Shown in pieces: positions 17,398 to 26,755 of a stretch of DNA of 64,000 nt. The DNA lies in contig NZ_JAFKCS010000005.1 in the NCBI RefSeq assembly GCF_017255015.1, positions 169,853 to 233,852 on the forward strand. Reading direction: 5' to 3'. This DNA comes from Bowmanella yangjiangensis. Lineage in GTDB: Bacteria; Pseudomonadota; Gammaproteobacteria; Enterobacterales; Alteromonadaceae. Under the pieces are notes generated by a model. The model was not told where the DNA came from and searched no databases. It saw only the letters and a list, made by a program, of their open reading frames with translations. Numbering within the stretch: the first letter of the stretch is position 1; each line of letters begins with the position of its first letter. A program made the position numbers and the translations under genes.

Positions 17398-20300
17398 ATG
17401 AACAAGCAAACAAGATGGCAACGCAGCATGCTGGCCGCCGCGGTGGCGAGCTGTCTTTGTACCCCACTCGCGCAGGCCGCCAGCGACACCTATGGTGAAA
17501 TGCGCGGTGCAGTGATGGCCAAGGGCACAGACCTGGCCAATGCACAAATTACCCTGGTGCACGACAGTAAAGGGATCGTGCGTAAAACCACCACCAATGC
17601 AGATGGCGAATTCAGTATTAAGGGCCTACCCGTTGGCAGCTATACCGTCACTATTAGTAAAGACGGCTACCAAAGCGCGTCGGTGAGTAAAGTGGAAATT
17701 ACCCTGGGCAGTGCTGCCGATCTGGGTGAAGTCAACCTGGCCGACAGCAGTATGGAAGTCATTCAGATCTCAGGCAGTGCGGTGGCCAAGATTGACTTTC
17801 AGGGCTCGCAACAAGGGGTCAGTTTCAGTGCGGTAGATTTGTCTACTATGGCCATAGGTGAGAATTTGACGGATGTGGCGACCCTGGCACCCGGCAATGC
17901 CGTTGGCGATAGCGATATTTTCTCCGGGATTGGTGGTTCTGACGGCCGTCTGGTCAGCTCGGCTGGTGGCTCGGTGGCAGAAAATGGCTACTACCTGAAT
18001 GGCTTTAATATCACCGATATTCGTTATAACGCAATTATCTCTGAGTTTCCCTGGGAAATAGTCGACCAGATTCAGGTGATCAATGGTGGTATTCCCGCGC
18101 GCTATGGTCGCACGGTGGGCGGCGTCACCAATATGGTGTCTAAAACCGGTGATAACGAATTCCGCTTCGGTGTGAAACTGGACTGGGAACCCGGTGGTAT
18201 GGGCGGCACCAAGCCAGATTTTAACTATACCGACCGCAATGGTGAGGGTTGGTATAACCATGCCCGCCACTCAGAAGACAGCAGCGACCTGATGGAATAC
18301 AGCCTGTATGCCAGTGGCCCGATTATTCAGGATAAGGCGTTTTTCTATGTGCTTTATGCTCCGGCCAGAAACAAATATGAATGGGCCGATGCCGGTGAAG
18401 GAGACACCACCTTCACTTCACGTGACGTGGATAAAGATTCGCTGTTCGTTAACCTGGACTGGCAGGTCACTGAAAACCACAGCCTGACCCTGATGCACCT
18501 GGATGCCCAGCGTGATACCACAGACTATCAGTACCAATGGTCGGCGCAAACCGGCCGGGGCGACCTGGTGGTGGATATTGATGGCTTGGACCGCACCTTT
18601 GAAATCGATAACAAGCTGACCATTGTTAATTACACAGGTTACTTAACCGACGACCTGTCAGTAATCGCTAACTACGGCAGAATGAAAACCACCAACGATG
18701 GCCGTTTGGGCACCTCGGATCAGAATAGTTTGTATGACTGTCGCACCGGCAGTTGTGCACTAGCCACTGATACTTTTGGTAGCTATGCCAGGCTGGAGGA
18801 AGACACCCGGGATACCTTCAGGGTCGACTTTGACTGGGTGATAACCGATGACCATACCCTGTCGTTTGGCTATGAGCAGGATGATATCAACGCCAAAATC
18901 GACAACCACGGCCACGGCCCTGACGACCTGGATGAATTTGGTCTGTCCAAGCACTATTCGACCATGGAATTGTGGCGCGCATCCACCGACCGCACCCGTT
19001 GGTGTTCGCTGGGGAATGCCTGTGTGGATGGCGAATTTACCATGCCTGCCGGTGACTATCTGTATACCCGTGAATTTACCAAGAAAGCCGATATAGACGG
19101 TAAATTCTCTGCTTACTATGTTCAGGATAAGTGGCAGGTGACCGACCAGTTGGTTGCAACCTTTGGTGTGCGCAACGAAGCCTTTTCCAATACCACCAAT
19201 AATGGTGATAAATGGATAGATATGGACAACCAATGGGCGCCCCGGTTAGAGCTTAACTATGATATTGACGGCAACCAGAAAGTCTTCTTTAACTATGGCC
19301 GTTACTATCAGCCTGTGGCATTGCGGGTAAGTGAGCGCTTCGTCGCACCAGAGTTTGATATTCGTACCTTCCGCACCGCCAACCTAGATAACGGCCAATT
19401 GAACACCGGCCCGATTCAGGGCGTGCAGATCGTGGGTGACGGTAATGTCCGGCCCGGTCAGATTTTTGCCGATGCTGACCTTAAACCTATGTATCTGGAT
19501 GGCTATAACCTGGGCTATGAAGTGGTGCTGGATGACAACTGGTTGCTTGGCGTCACCTACACCTATCGGGATTTGGTGCGTTCCATTGAAGACTCACAAG
19601 TGGATGGTTTCGCCGGTGAAGGCGGCTGGGGTGTGTTGCAATGGTGTGCCGATAATAACAAGGACTGCAGCGGTTTTGCCGACGTGGCAGGGCAGGTATG
19701 GAACGGTGGTTCGGCCCGTTTGCTCAATCCCGGTCAGGACCTGACCATTTGGGAAGATTTCAATGGCGACGGTACGCTGACTCAGGAAACCATTCCTGCC
19801 GCCTATCTGGGTTACCCCGAGGCAAAACGTAAATACCACGCCCTGACTTTTACCTTTGACGGCGAAGTGACCGAGCAATTCCATATTGCCGGGTCCTACA
19901 CCTGGAGTCGCTCTGAGGGTAATACCGAAGGGTTGGTGCGTTCGGATAACGGTCAGCGCGACCCTGGCTGGACCCGCGCCTTTGACGAACCGCAAATTGT
20001 AGAGGACGGTTACGGTCGTTTGCCCAATGACCGACCGCACAACTTTAAGCTGTGGGGGGTGTACGAACTGAGTGAAGATTTAACCGCGTCTTTCAATTAC
20101 AACTTCTACTCGGGTCGGCCTATCAACCACTTTGGCTACCACGAGGATTTACCGGGCTGGGATGCAGAATACTTCCGTAAGGATGAGCAAGCGGTTCCCC
20201 GTGGCACTGCAGGCCGCACCGAGAATATTCAGACCTTGAATCTGGGGCTGAACTACTTTGTGGAGCTGTTTGGTGGTCAGACACAGTTCAGTTTAACGGT

Positions 20301-20478
20301 ATTTAACCCGTTCAACTGGGACAGGGTGACAGATGTACGTGAAATTGGTGAAACCTCGTCAATTCAGGATCTGGCCGACGGCCAGCCTTTGACCGCCAAT
20401 GACAATGCCCTGTGGCGTACGCCGTCCAACTGGCAGGCACCGCGTTCGGTACGCTTGTCGGTGCGATACGATTTCTAA
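17398..20478 (+). CDS. TonB-dependent receptor with N-terminal carboxypeptidase-regulatory-like domain (Oar-like)
   Basis: 1026 residues. A signal peptide ends near AQA-AS (residue 28). Residues about 30-110 form a CarboxypepD_reg-like beta-sandwich (GEFSIKGLPVGSYTVTISKDGY). A plug domain follows (about 115-230, with RLVSSAGGSVAENGYYLNG), then a large beta-barrel ending SVRLSVRYDF with the terminal Phe usual for outer-membrane barrels. There is no clear separate TonB box. Such receptors import large ligands, including peptides, across the outer membrane. The 46-bp operator and its position in the collagen/hydroxyproline locus suggest uptake of collagen-derived oligopeptides. A terminator at 20523 closes a single-gene transcript. 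Confidence 0.9.
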   Translation: MNKQTRWQRSMLAAAVASCLCTPLAQAASDTYGEMRGAVMAKGTDLANAQITLVHDSKGIVRKTTTNADGEFSIKGLPVGSYTVTISKDGYQSASVSKVEITLGSAADLGEVNLADSSMEVIQISGSAVAKIDFQGSQQGVSFSAVDLSTMAIGENLTDVATLAPGNAVGDSDIFSGIGGSDGRLVSSAGGSVAENGYYLNGFNITDIRYNAIISEFPWEIVDQIQVINGGIPARYGRTVGGVTNMVSKTGDNEFRFGVKLDWEPGGMGGTKPDFNYTDRNGEGWYNHARHSEDSSDLMEYSLYASGPIIQDKAFFYVLYAPARNKYEWADAGEGDTTFTSRDVDKDSLFVNLDWQVTENHSLTLMHLDAQRDTTDYQYQWSAQTGRGDLVVDIDGLDRTFEIDNKLTIVNYTGYLTDDLSVIANYGRMKTTNDGRLGTSDQNSLYDCRTGSCALATDTFGSYARLEEDTRDTFRVDFDWVITDDHTLSFGYEQDDINAKIDNHGHGPDDLDEFGLSKHYSTMELWRASTDRTRWCSLGNACVDGEFTMPAGDYLYTREFTKKADIDGKFSAYYVQDKWQVTDQLVATFGVRNEAFSNTTNNGDKWIDMDNQWAPRLELNYDIDGNQKVFFNYGRYYQPVALRVSERFVAPEFDIRTFRTANLDNGQLNTGPIQGVQIVGDGNVRPGQIFADADLKPMYLDGYNLGYEVVLDDNWLLGVTYTYRDLVRSIEDSQVDGFAGEGGWGVLQWCADNNKDCSGFADVAGQVWNGGSARLLNPGQDLTIWEDFNGDGTLTQETIPAAYLGYPEAKRKYHALTFTFDGEVTEQFHIAGSYTWSRSEGNTEGLVRSDNGQRDPGWTRAFDEPQIVEDGYGRLPNDRPHNFKLWGVYELSEDLTASFNYNFYSGRPINHFGYHEDLPGWDAEYFRKDEQAVPRGTAGRTENIQTLNLGLNYFVELFGGQTQFSLTVFNPFNWDRVTDVREIGETSSIQDLADGQPLTANDNALWRTPSNWQAPRSVRLSVRYDF

Positions 20479-20522
20479 CTTTCCCTGACTGAAACACCGG
20501 GGCAGCCTGGTTTATTTCCCGC

Positions 20523-20558
20523 AAGGGCCATGTTCAATCTCCTGGCATGGCCCTTTTT
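20523..20558 (+). terminator. Rho-independent terminator after the TonB receptor
   Basis: Stem AAGGGCCATG (20523-20532) pairs with CATGGCCCTT (20546-20555), followed by a T run. A strong hairpin 45 bp after the stop. Confidence 0.8.
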
Positions 20559-21055
20559 ACCATCCTCAGAGATGTATTCGCCCTGAAACGCACTTAATTT
20601 GCGCTTCGCGTTTGTGCGCATTTCCCTCCACCAGGCGAATCGTCCATGTATCCTGATGTTACCACTCTCATTTGCTTGCTTCATTCTCATCAACACTATC
20701 TGTTTGCCTGGCGTAACAGCATGATTATACAGCGCCTTTTTTGATAACTCAGGATGGGGAGTTGCCAATCAGAATTAGTGGTTGAGGCTGGTTTGTGCAT
20801 TAAATAGTTGGTTGCGCTACCTGGTTTTCGCTGTTTGCGGCTTGCGTGCAAGTGGCGGATACCGTCGAAAGCTTGAAGGTCTGAGTAAACAGCGTCTGCA
20901 GCAGCCATCACCAGGCGGTTGTGGATATGTGGCCAGGCATAAAGGGGAGTTTCAGCGGCGGGTCGAAATATTAGACAGAAGGGGATATGTTGGCGAACCG
21001 CTAGCCCGCTATTTCTTATATAACAGGCATGGCCCGCAGGCCATGCCAGACATGA
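20559..21055. other. Spacer without a supported gene
   Basis: About 500 bp between the TonB receptor terminator and the convergent cohesin-like gene. Several frames are open for 60-150 codons, but none has a ribosome site or a recognisable product. A hairpin, GGCATGGCC then GGCCATGCC (about 21026-21047), may end the minus-strand collagenase operon, although no T run follows it. Confidence 0.45.
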
Positions 21056-21616
21056 TTACAGGCGTCTTCTTAACAGTAATAAGCCACTCGCCAGCAGCAG
21101 CATTGTGGCTGGCACCGGTACCTGGGCGGCGTCTTGTACCTGAATGGTCAGGCCAGAAAGCGGCGGCATCAGCAGGTCCTGATTATCAAAACTCACCAGG
21201 CTCAGGTTGTCCAGGCCAATGCTGTGCAAACCCGCGCTGATGGCGCGAAAGCTCAACGTGGCCAGCACAAAATCTGTGCCTTGTTTGGCCCCTATCACTA
21301 AGGCGTCGGCAAACAGATCCGCATAGTCATCCAGCGTCAGGGTACCGGCCAGTGCATTGTGGGAGTCCATTTGCAACGAGCCAAGGCCGTCGTCAAAACC
21401 GTCGCCAAACTGCCAGCCGGTCAGTTCCAGCCCGGCCAGTGCATAACTGACCTGGCCGGAAAAGCCACCGAGTAACTCGTTAAAGTCACTGACCCGCAGC
21501 TGCACATTCAAGCTGTCCCCGACCTGCACTGGGTTCTGATCGCTTTGCCATGTCAGCAAAGCCGCCTGACCAGCCGAGCTAAAGGCCAGCAATATAGTTA
21601 TCAATAGTGCTTTCAT
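21056..21616 (-). CDS. Cohesin-like secreted protein with PEP-CTERM-type C-terminal anchor
   Basis: 186 residues. Signal peptide MKALLITILLAFSSAGQAA. The middle has the layout of a cohesin domain: VQVGDSLNVQLRVSDF near the start, then GGFSGQVSYALAGLELTGWQ, and near the end VLATLSFRAISAGLHSIGLD. The C-terminus is VPVPATMLLLASGLLLLRRR, a PEP-CTERM sorting signal (VPxPAT, hydrophobic helix, Arg cluster), read by exosortase. It lies 11 bp after the collagenase gene, with its own GAGGAAG site. Cohesins bind dockerins, and the collagenase ends in a dockerin-like domain, so this protein could hold the enzyme at the cell surface. Cohesin assignment is from pattern only. Confidence 0.75.
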   Translation of the reverse strand: MKALLITILLAFSSAGQAALLTWQSDQNPVQVGDSLNVQLRVSDFNELLGGFSGQVSYALAGLELTGWQFGDGFDDGLGSLQMDSHNALAGTLTLDDYADLFADALVIGAKQGTDFVLATLSFRAISAGLHSIGLDNLSLVSFDNQDLLMPPLSGLTIQVQDAAQVPVPATMLLLASGLLLLRRRL

Positions 21617-21627
21617 CTTTTACTTCC

Positions 21628-23973
21628 TCAGGATGCAATGGCGCAGCGTGGTAAATCACACTGGCCGGATAGGGCGCGGATATCTCGCTGATCCACCCGG
21701 CCGTCGCCGTTAAAATCAAATTCAGCGCCAAGGCTGGTGGGGCTGCGTAAACGCTGCATAAACAACTGCACGTCACGGCTGTCGATACTGCTGTTGCCGT
21801 CCAGGTCGGCAGGGTTGGTATTGCCTGCACATTCACCAGCACCGGCTACCAGGCATACCAGCCACTGGTCAAATGGCTGATCAAAACGGTTGCCCCAGTC
21901 ACTGATAATATCCTCATAAGGGGTGAATTCCGGCAGCTCGCCACCGTTATCCGCTTCGCTCTGCCCACAAGTCCACACCCAGTAGCCGGAACCTGTGTAG
22001 CCATTTTCACTGTCGTCGTACAGCCAATACCAACCGTTGGCCTGCGCCTCGGGCTTGGCTTTCCACTGCCAGTCAAATAAACAGCCTTCATTGCCTGCTG
22101 CATACTTAGCGGCGCGCATACTTGGCAGAAGTTGCTGGTCAATCTCGACCCGCTGATTTTCCATCATGTAGCGCACAGCCAAATACCCCCAGTAATACAC
22201 TCGGGCGGTATCACCGTTAGCGTAAGTGGTCTGAAACAGCTCACTCAGGTCATAAGTGCCCTGCGCCGCTACGGCCAGTGCGTTAGCATTGGTATTAGGC
22301 TGTGACAGATATTCGGCCACGCCTTCACCCCACCACACCGAATTGGCGGGCTGGTCACCAAAACCGCCCCATTTGTTAAAGCGCCCATCCAGATAGTGAA
22401 TATATTCGTGCTCCAGATTCCACACCACAAAGTCGGGTTGCAGCCAGGTAGCCTGGAAGGCAATAAAACGGGCCTGATTGCCACTAACAGCCGGATCACC
22501 TTCCAGATACATACCGCCGTTGTCGGTGTTAATGCCAAAGAAGGTACCGGCATAGTTCTGATAATTAGACGACGACTGGAAGATCACGACCTCCAGATCT
22601 TGGTTTAAATCGTCGGCCACCGGGGTGGCAGGATTGGTGCCAAAGGTTTGGTGGAAAAGTTGTTCCTGACCAGCCAGGGAGACGCAGATCTGCCCGAGAT
22701 TTTCGCTGCTGATAGGCTCCTGGAAGCGTACTTTCAGGGTACTGCCACACACATGATTACCAGACAGCACCACGGCTTCTAAATCAAAATCACAGGCATT
22801 GCCATACAGGTCACAATTAGCACTGTCGTAGAAGCTGACCATACCCTGGGCATTAATCCAGCCATTAGCCCCCACACCGTCATAACTGTAAGTGGCCAGG
22901 ATGCTCTGCATACTGGGGCGCACGGTGTCGGCTATCTGCCCGCCCATTTGCAGGAAGCGCCCCAATTCAGACACCGCGTCAGACCATTGATATTCGCGGG
23001 TATGACCGACCAGCCACAGGCCCTGCTGCATCACAAAGCTCTGCAGGTTGGTGATAATTTCCGGATGCGCCGCCAGCACCTGGGCATAATCCTGCTGCTG
23101 TTGTTGCATGGCGTTGTAGTAATGGGTCAGCAGTTGTGTGACACCACTTTCCTCATAGCCAATTCCCCAGTTGTCAGTGCGATCCACCGTATTGGCATAC
23201 CCCAGCAACGCCTGGCTGAATCTGGCCATATAGGGTAAGCGGTTGGTGCCGGAACTGTTCACCAGGATCAGCATCTCGTAGCGGGTCATAAAGTCCCTGG
23301 ATGCACTGCCGTTAAACTGCACAAAGTGCGCGCCGCCAAAGTAGCTGTCGAAGGCCTGCTGAAGTTGTTGTTTATAGGCTGCCTGGAACTGGCGGTTACT
23401 GCCGGCAGACGTCTCGGCCCAGTGCATAGCACGCAGGAAGGTCACCAGCTTTTCCAGTTCGGTAGCGCCGGTCGCCGTACTGCCATCGTAGCCCGCTAGC
23501 ACCTCGTTAATAGCACCGACAATACTCAGTAAATTAGCGTCACTGAACATGCCGCTGCCAACCCAGGACACATTGTACAAGCCATACAGGCAACTGGTCA
23601 GTTGCCCCTGTTTTACCGCATCCACCAGCGCACTGCCGGTCAGGCCCTGTAATTCACTGGCACTGCTGCAACTGCTGGCAACCGCATTAAGGTTGGCGGA
23701 TTGTTTGTCCAGCGCCTGACTGGCGGCTTTTTTGCTTTTCAGCACCGGCAGATGTTCGGATTGCATCAGGCGCTGCTGAAATTCCAGCGGCGATAAGGTA
23801 CGTGGTGGTCGGGGCGGATGCTGTTCACCAGTATCCACGCCATGTTCTATCGTCAGAACAGATTGTCTGCTAAGCGGGTTTTGGCCCGGGTCTTGTGGAT
23901 GGTCCTGCCCGGCTTGCGCCTGACTCGTTGCCCCCAGGGCTAACGCCATCCAGCACAGAAGTGGAGCTTTCAT
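21628..23973 (-). CDS. M9-family collagenase with C-terminal dockerin-like domain
   Basis: 781 residues. A signal peptide ends near SQAQAG. An M9 N-terminal activator region (about 90-400) precedes the catalytic domain. The zinc motif is HEYIH at 522-526, with the third ligand probably Glu550 in WWGEGVAEYL, equivalent to the EGNAE motif of clostridial collagenases. Residues about 718-775 hold two calcium-loop motifs, DLDGNSSIDSRD and DFNGDGRVDQRD, the duplicated pattern of dockerin type I modules. The predicted role is extracellular digestion of collagen. It is the first gene of an operon with the cohesin-like protein. The operator-like sequence at 24054 lies 80 bp upstream. Confidence 0.9.
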   Translation of the reverse strand: MKAPLLCWMALALGATSQAQAGQDHPQDPGQNPLSRQSVLTIEHGVDTGEQHPPRPPRTLSPLEFQQRLMQSEHLPVLKSKKAASQALDKQSANLNAVASSCSSASELQGLTGSALVDAVKQGQLTSCLYGLYNVSWVGSGMFSDANLLSIVGAINEVLAGYDGSTATGATELEKLVTFLRAMHWAETSAGSNRQFQAAYKQQLQQAFDSYFGGAHFVQFNGSASRDFMTRYEMLILVNSSGTNRLPYMARFSQALLGYANTVDRTDNWGIGYEESGVTQLLTHYYNAMQQQQQDYAQVLAAHPEIITNLQSFVMQQGLWLVGHTREYQWSDAVSELGRFLQMGGQIADTVRPSMQSILATYSYDGVGANGWINAQGMVSFYDSANCDLYGNACDFDLEAVVLSGNHVCGSTLKVRFQEPISSENLGQICVSLAGQEQLFHQTFGTNPATPVADDLNQDLEVVIFQSSSNYQNYAGTFFGINTDNGGMYLEGDPAVSGNQARFIAFQATWLQPDFVVWNLEHEYIHYLDGRFNKWGGFGDQPANSVWWGEGVAEYLSQPNTNANALAVAAQGTYDLSELFQTTYANGDTARVYYWGYLAVRYMMENQRVEIDQQLLPSMRAAKYAAGNEGCLFDWQWKAKPEAQANGWYWLYDDSENGYTGSGYWVWTCGQSEADNGGELPEFTPYEDIISDWGNRFDQPFDQWLVCLVAGAGECAGNTNPADLDGNSSIDSRDVQLFMQRLRSPTSLGAEFDFNGDGRVDQRDIRALSGQCDLPRCAIAS

Positions 23974-24483
23974 CTTTGCTTCCTCGTTTGTTGCTGATTG
24001 CTTTTTAGTTATTTGTGCCCACTACTCTGCTGGCTTATTTAAAATAGCATACGATATATTGCATACAATATATTTAACTTAATTTTTATCATTCGTTTAC
24101 AACTCGGCCTCAAGGGGACCGGCCATTGGGAAGAGCAGTGCTGCGTGCTTAGTATGTAAGCTATGTGAGGAAAGAGGAGTGAGGGTTAGTTATGAGGTCA
24201 GAATCTGCTTAGCTGCCCGAACCGCTAATCTCTGGAGGCTGTGCAGATCTGACAATTACGACAGCGCAGCCTGCGCTGCATTGTTCGAAAGGCCTTTATA
24301 TGTTGCCTGAGAATTACCAGTGATTACCTGATGCGACGCAGCACAGTTCTATCTTTTAGCCACTAAGCAGGCTAATGCAATATTAGCGAGCAGATCAGGC
24401 AACGGGCGTTAAGACCGATGTTTGCCCGATCTTGACGGAGGCGTTGCCGTGGTTAATTGACCAAGTTTATGTAGTGGCGAAGG
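23974..24483. other. Intergenic region upstream of the collagenase
   Basis: About 510 bp with no gene. The operator-like palindrome at 24054-24073 is the only clear element. The collagenase promoter must lie near it. Nothing recognisable was seen between 24100 and 24480. Confidence 0.5.
24054..24073. promoter_or_regulatory. Operator-like palindrome upstream of the collagenase operon
   Basis: ATATATTGCATACAATATAT; the core TTGCATACAA (24059-24068) differs from the perfect palindrome at one central base. It lies 80 bp before the collagenase start and has the same flanking ATATA as the site at 17287. Confidence 0.7.
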
Positions 24484-25809
24484 TTAATCCTTCCCCTGCA
24501 TCAGACTTTCAATTTGCTCAACGGTGCGCGGCGCACCGGCCGACAAATTCTCACAGCCTTGCGGCGTGACCAGAATATCATCTTCCACCCGCACCCCCAT
24601 ACCACGCCACTGCGGCGCTACCGCGCGGCAATCTTTGGGGAAATACAAGCCCGGTTCAATGGTAAACAGCATATTGCTCTGCAAGGTCCGCCAGTTGCCA
24701 GCATCGTCATGGTAGGGGCCCACATCATGCACATCCAGCCCCAACCAGTGACCGGTTTTATGCAGGGTAAAAGGCGCGTACAGTTGCTGTTCCAGTACCT
24801 CATCCAGACTGCCGGATAAGATACCCAGGTCCAGCATGCCCTCAGCCAACACCCGCATGGCGGTGGGGTAAATGTGCTGCCAGCCAAGACCGGGCCTGAC
24901 GATAGCAATGGCTGCATCCAGCGACGCCAGCACCAATTGGTACAAATCGCGCTGTGGGCCGCTGAATTTGCCGTTCACCGGGATGGTGCGGGTAATATCG
25001 GCGGTGTAATACTGATAATCCCCGCCGGCATCCAGCAATAACAGCTCGCCGTCCTGTAAGGTCGAACGATAGGCTTCATAGTGCAGGCAGCAGGCGTTAT
25101 TACCGGTGGCGATAATATTGCCGTAGCCCACATCATTGCAGCCGTGGCGGGCAATTTCAGCCAGAAATTCGCCATGCAGTTGCAATTCGGTTACACCAGG
25201 CTTGGCAACTTGCATCAGGCGTTTATGTCCGGCTACCGAGGCGTGCACGGCCTGGCGTAACAACGCCAGTTCATGGCTGTCTTTGATGACCCGGCTGGCG
25301 TGAATATAGGGCAGCACCGAGTGCAAATGGCGGAAGATCTTAGGCTGGTCAAATTTAACGCTGCGACGCTGCTGCGCCAGCCAATCCACCAGCCGATGGG
25401 AAAAACGTCCCAGCTCATCGGCCAGATACAGATGCGCGCGCTGGCCCATCAACTCAGGCAGGCGCTGTTCCAGCTCGGCAATATCATAAGCAAGACTGGC
25501 CCCGTAACCTTCAACCGCCCCAACCTGCCCGGTACGCTGGGCAAACCACACTTCCTGATGGGCATCTTTGGGCTGATTAAATAACACAAAAGGTGCATCG
25601 CATTCGGGGCGTAAAATCGCCACCGCATCCGGCTCGGCGTAGCCGGTCAGATAGTAAAAGTCGTGATCCTGGCGAAACGCATAATGAATGTTTTTATTGC
25701 GAACCTGCTGACGGTTACCTACCAGGATCACCACCGCATCCGGCTCCAGCTGAGCTAATAGCTGCTCCCGACGTAAACGATACAGGGCCTGTTGCTGACT
25801 ACATAACAT
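24484..25809 (-). CDS. pepP: Xaa-Pro aminopeptidase (M24B)
   Basis: 441 residues, the usual PepP length. The N-terminal domain carries FRQDHDFYYLTGYAEPDAV, typical of PepP. The catalytic domain has all metal ligands: LLLDAGG, TADITRTIP, HKTGHWLGLDVHDVG, TIEPGLYF and GVRVEDD. The enzyme removes N-terminal residues that precede proline, which suits collagen peptides (Gly-Pro-Hyp). AGGAGCG precedes the ATG. It overlaps the upstream reductase gene by 11 bp and is the third gene of an operon with the reductase and the POT transporter. A housekeeping PepP may exist elsewhere; this copy looks dedicated to the locus. Confidence 0.9.
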   Translation of the reverse strand: MLCSQQQALYRLRREQLLAQLEPDAVVILVGNRQQVRNKNIHYAFRQDHDFYYLTGYAEPDAVAILRPECDAPFVLFNQPKDAHQEVWFAQRTGQVGAVEGYGASLAYDIAELEQRLPELMGQRAHLYLADELGRFSHRLVDWLAQQRRSVKFDQPKIFRHLHSVLPYIHASRVIKDSHELALLRQAVHASVAGHKRLMQVAKPGVTELQLHGEFLAEIARHGCNDVGYGNIIATGNNACCLHYEAYRSTLQDGELLLLDAGGDYQYYTADITRTIPVNGKFSGPQRDLYQLVLASLDAAIAIVRPGLGWQHIYPTAMRVLAEGMLDLGILSGSLDEVLEQQLYAPFTLHKTGHWLGLDVHDVGPYHDDAGNWRTLQSNMLFTIEPGLYFPKDCRAVAPQWRGMGVRVEDDILVTPQGCENLSAGAPRTVEQIESLMQGKD

Positions 25810-26755
25810 CTTGCGCTCCTAACCTCTGATAGACCAATTGCGCGGCCACCAGGTCCTCCAGTGCATGGCCAACAGATTTAAACAGGGTGATATCCTGTGC
25901 CTGGCGCTGAAACACCTTTGCACCGCCACAAAGTTCAAACAGATCCGCTGCCAAGGCTGAAGGGCTCAGCAGGCCGCTTTGTATCGGGATCACCAGGTCG
26001 CCGGTTTCCTTACAGGCGCCCTGGTAGTTGTCCACCACAATGCGGCTGCGGCGAATACAATCATCATCGGCTTCGCGCATATCCGGCCGGTAGGCCCCCA
26101 CCAGATCCAGATGTTGCCCCGGTTGCAACCAGGCACCCTGAATCAGCGGCGTGCGGCTTAAGGTGGCGCAGGAGATAATATCCGCCTGAGATACCGCGGC
26201 CTGCAATTCAGTGGCCACATCCAGTTGCACCGGCAAGCTCCGGAGCTTATCTGCCACGGCCTCGGCTTTATGTCTGTCGCGCCCCCAGATGGTCACCCGC
26301 TTTATCGGTCGGACAGCCATATGTGCCTGAATCAGTTGCGGGGCCAGGGTGCCGGTGCCCACCATTAATAAATGCGTGCTGTCGGGGCGGGACACAAAGC
26401 GGCTGGCCAGTGCTGAGGCCGCAGCCGTGCGTTTGGCGGTTAAGGCCGGGGCATCCATGGTCGCCAATACCGAGCCGGTAACAGCATCCATCAGTAAGTA
26501 AATGCCCTGAATAGACGGCAAACCAGGTTCGGCATTATCCGGGGCCACAGTAACCAGTTTGACACCAATCTGTTTTCCGGCCTGCCAGGCCGGCATCATC
26601 AGCAAGGTGGTTTCCCGCCCCCCATGTGGATTGGCAATATCATAATGCTGGCGCAGCGGCACAATGCCGGGATTGGCAAAGCTCGTCGCCAGCGCTTCAA
26701 TAAGTAACGAAAAGGGCAAGGCATCGGCCACCTGCCCGGCATCAATAAACTTCAT
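25799..26755 (-). CDS. lhpI: Ornithine cyclodeaminase/mu-crystallin family reductase (probable pyrroline-2-carboxylate reductase)
   Basis: 318 residues. The NAD(P)-binding region has LLMVGTGTLAPQLIQAH; the family substrate motif GVKLVTV and the segment TAKRTAAASALASR are also present. Members include ornithine cyclodeaminase, ketimine reductase and delta1-pyrroline-2-carboxylate reductase (LhpI). A partner trans-3-hydroxyproline dehydratase is encoded at 11552, and its product is pyrroline-2-carboxylate, so reduction to L-proline is the likely reaction. It overlaps the transporter stop by 4 bp (ATGA) and the following pepP gene by 11 bp. Symbol is by context. Confidence 0.8.
   Translation of the reverse strand: MKFIDAGQVADALPFSLLIEALATSFANPGIVPLRQHYDIANPHGGRETTLLMMPAWQAGKQIGVKLVTVAPDNAEPGLPSIQGIYLLMDAVTGSVLATMDAPALTAKRTAAASALASRFVSRPDSTHLLMVGTGTLAPQLIQAHMAVRPIKRVTIWGRDRHKAEAVADKLRSLPVQLDVATELQAAVSQADIISCATLSRTPLIQGAWLQPGQHLDLVGAYRPDMREADDDCIRRSRIVVDNYQGACKETGDLVIPIQSGLLSPSALAADLFELCGGAKVFQRQAQDITLFKSVGHALEDLVAAQLVYQRLGAQDVM

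Noticed and set aside
17248..17562. 104-codon minus-strand ORF over the palindrome and the receptor start
   Set aside because: Antisense to the TonB receptor signal peptide and made of palindrome sequence.
20782..21240. 152-codon plus-strand ORF
   Set aside because: Its second half is antisense to the cohesin-like gene, whose signal peptide and sorting signal are clear.
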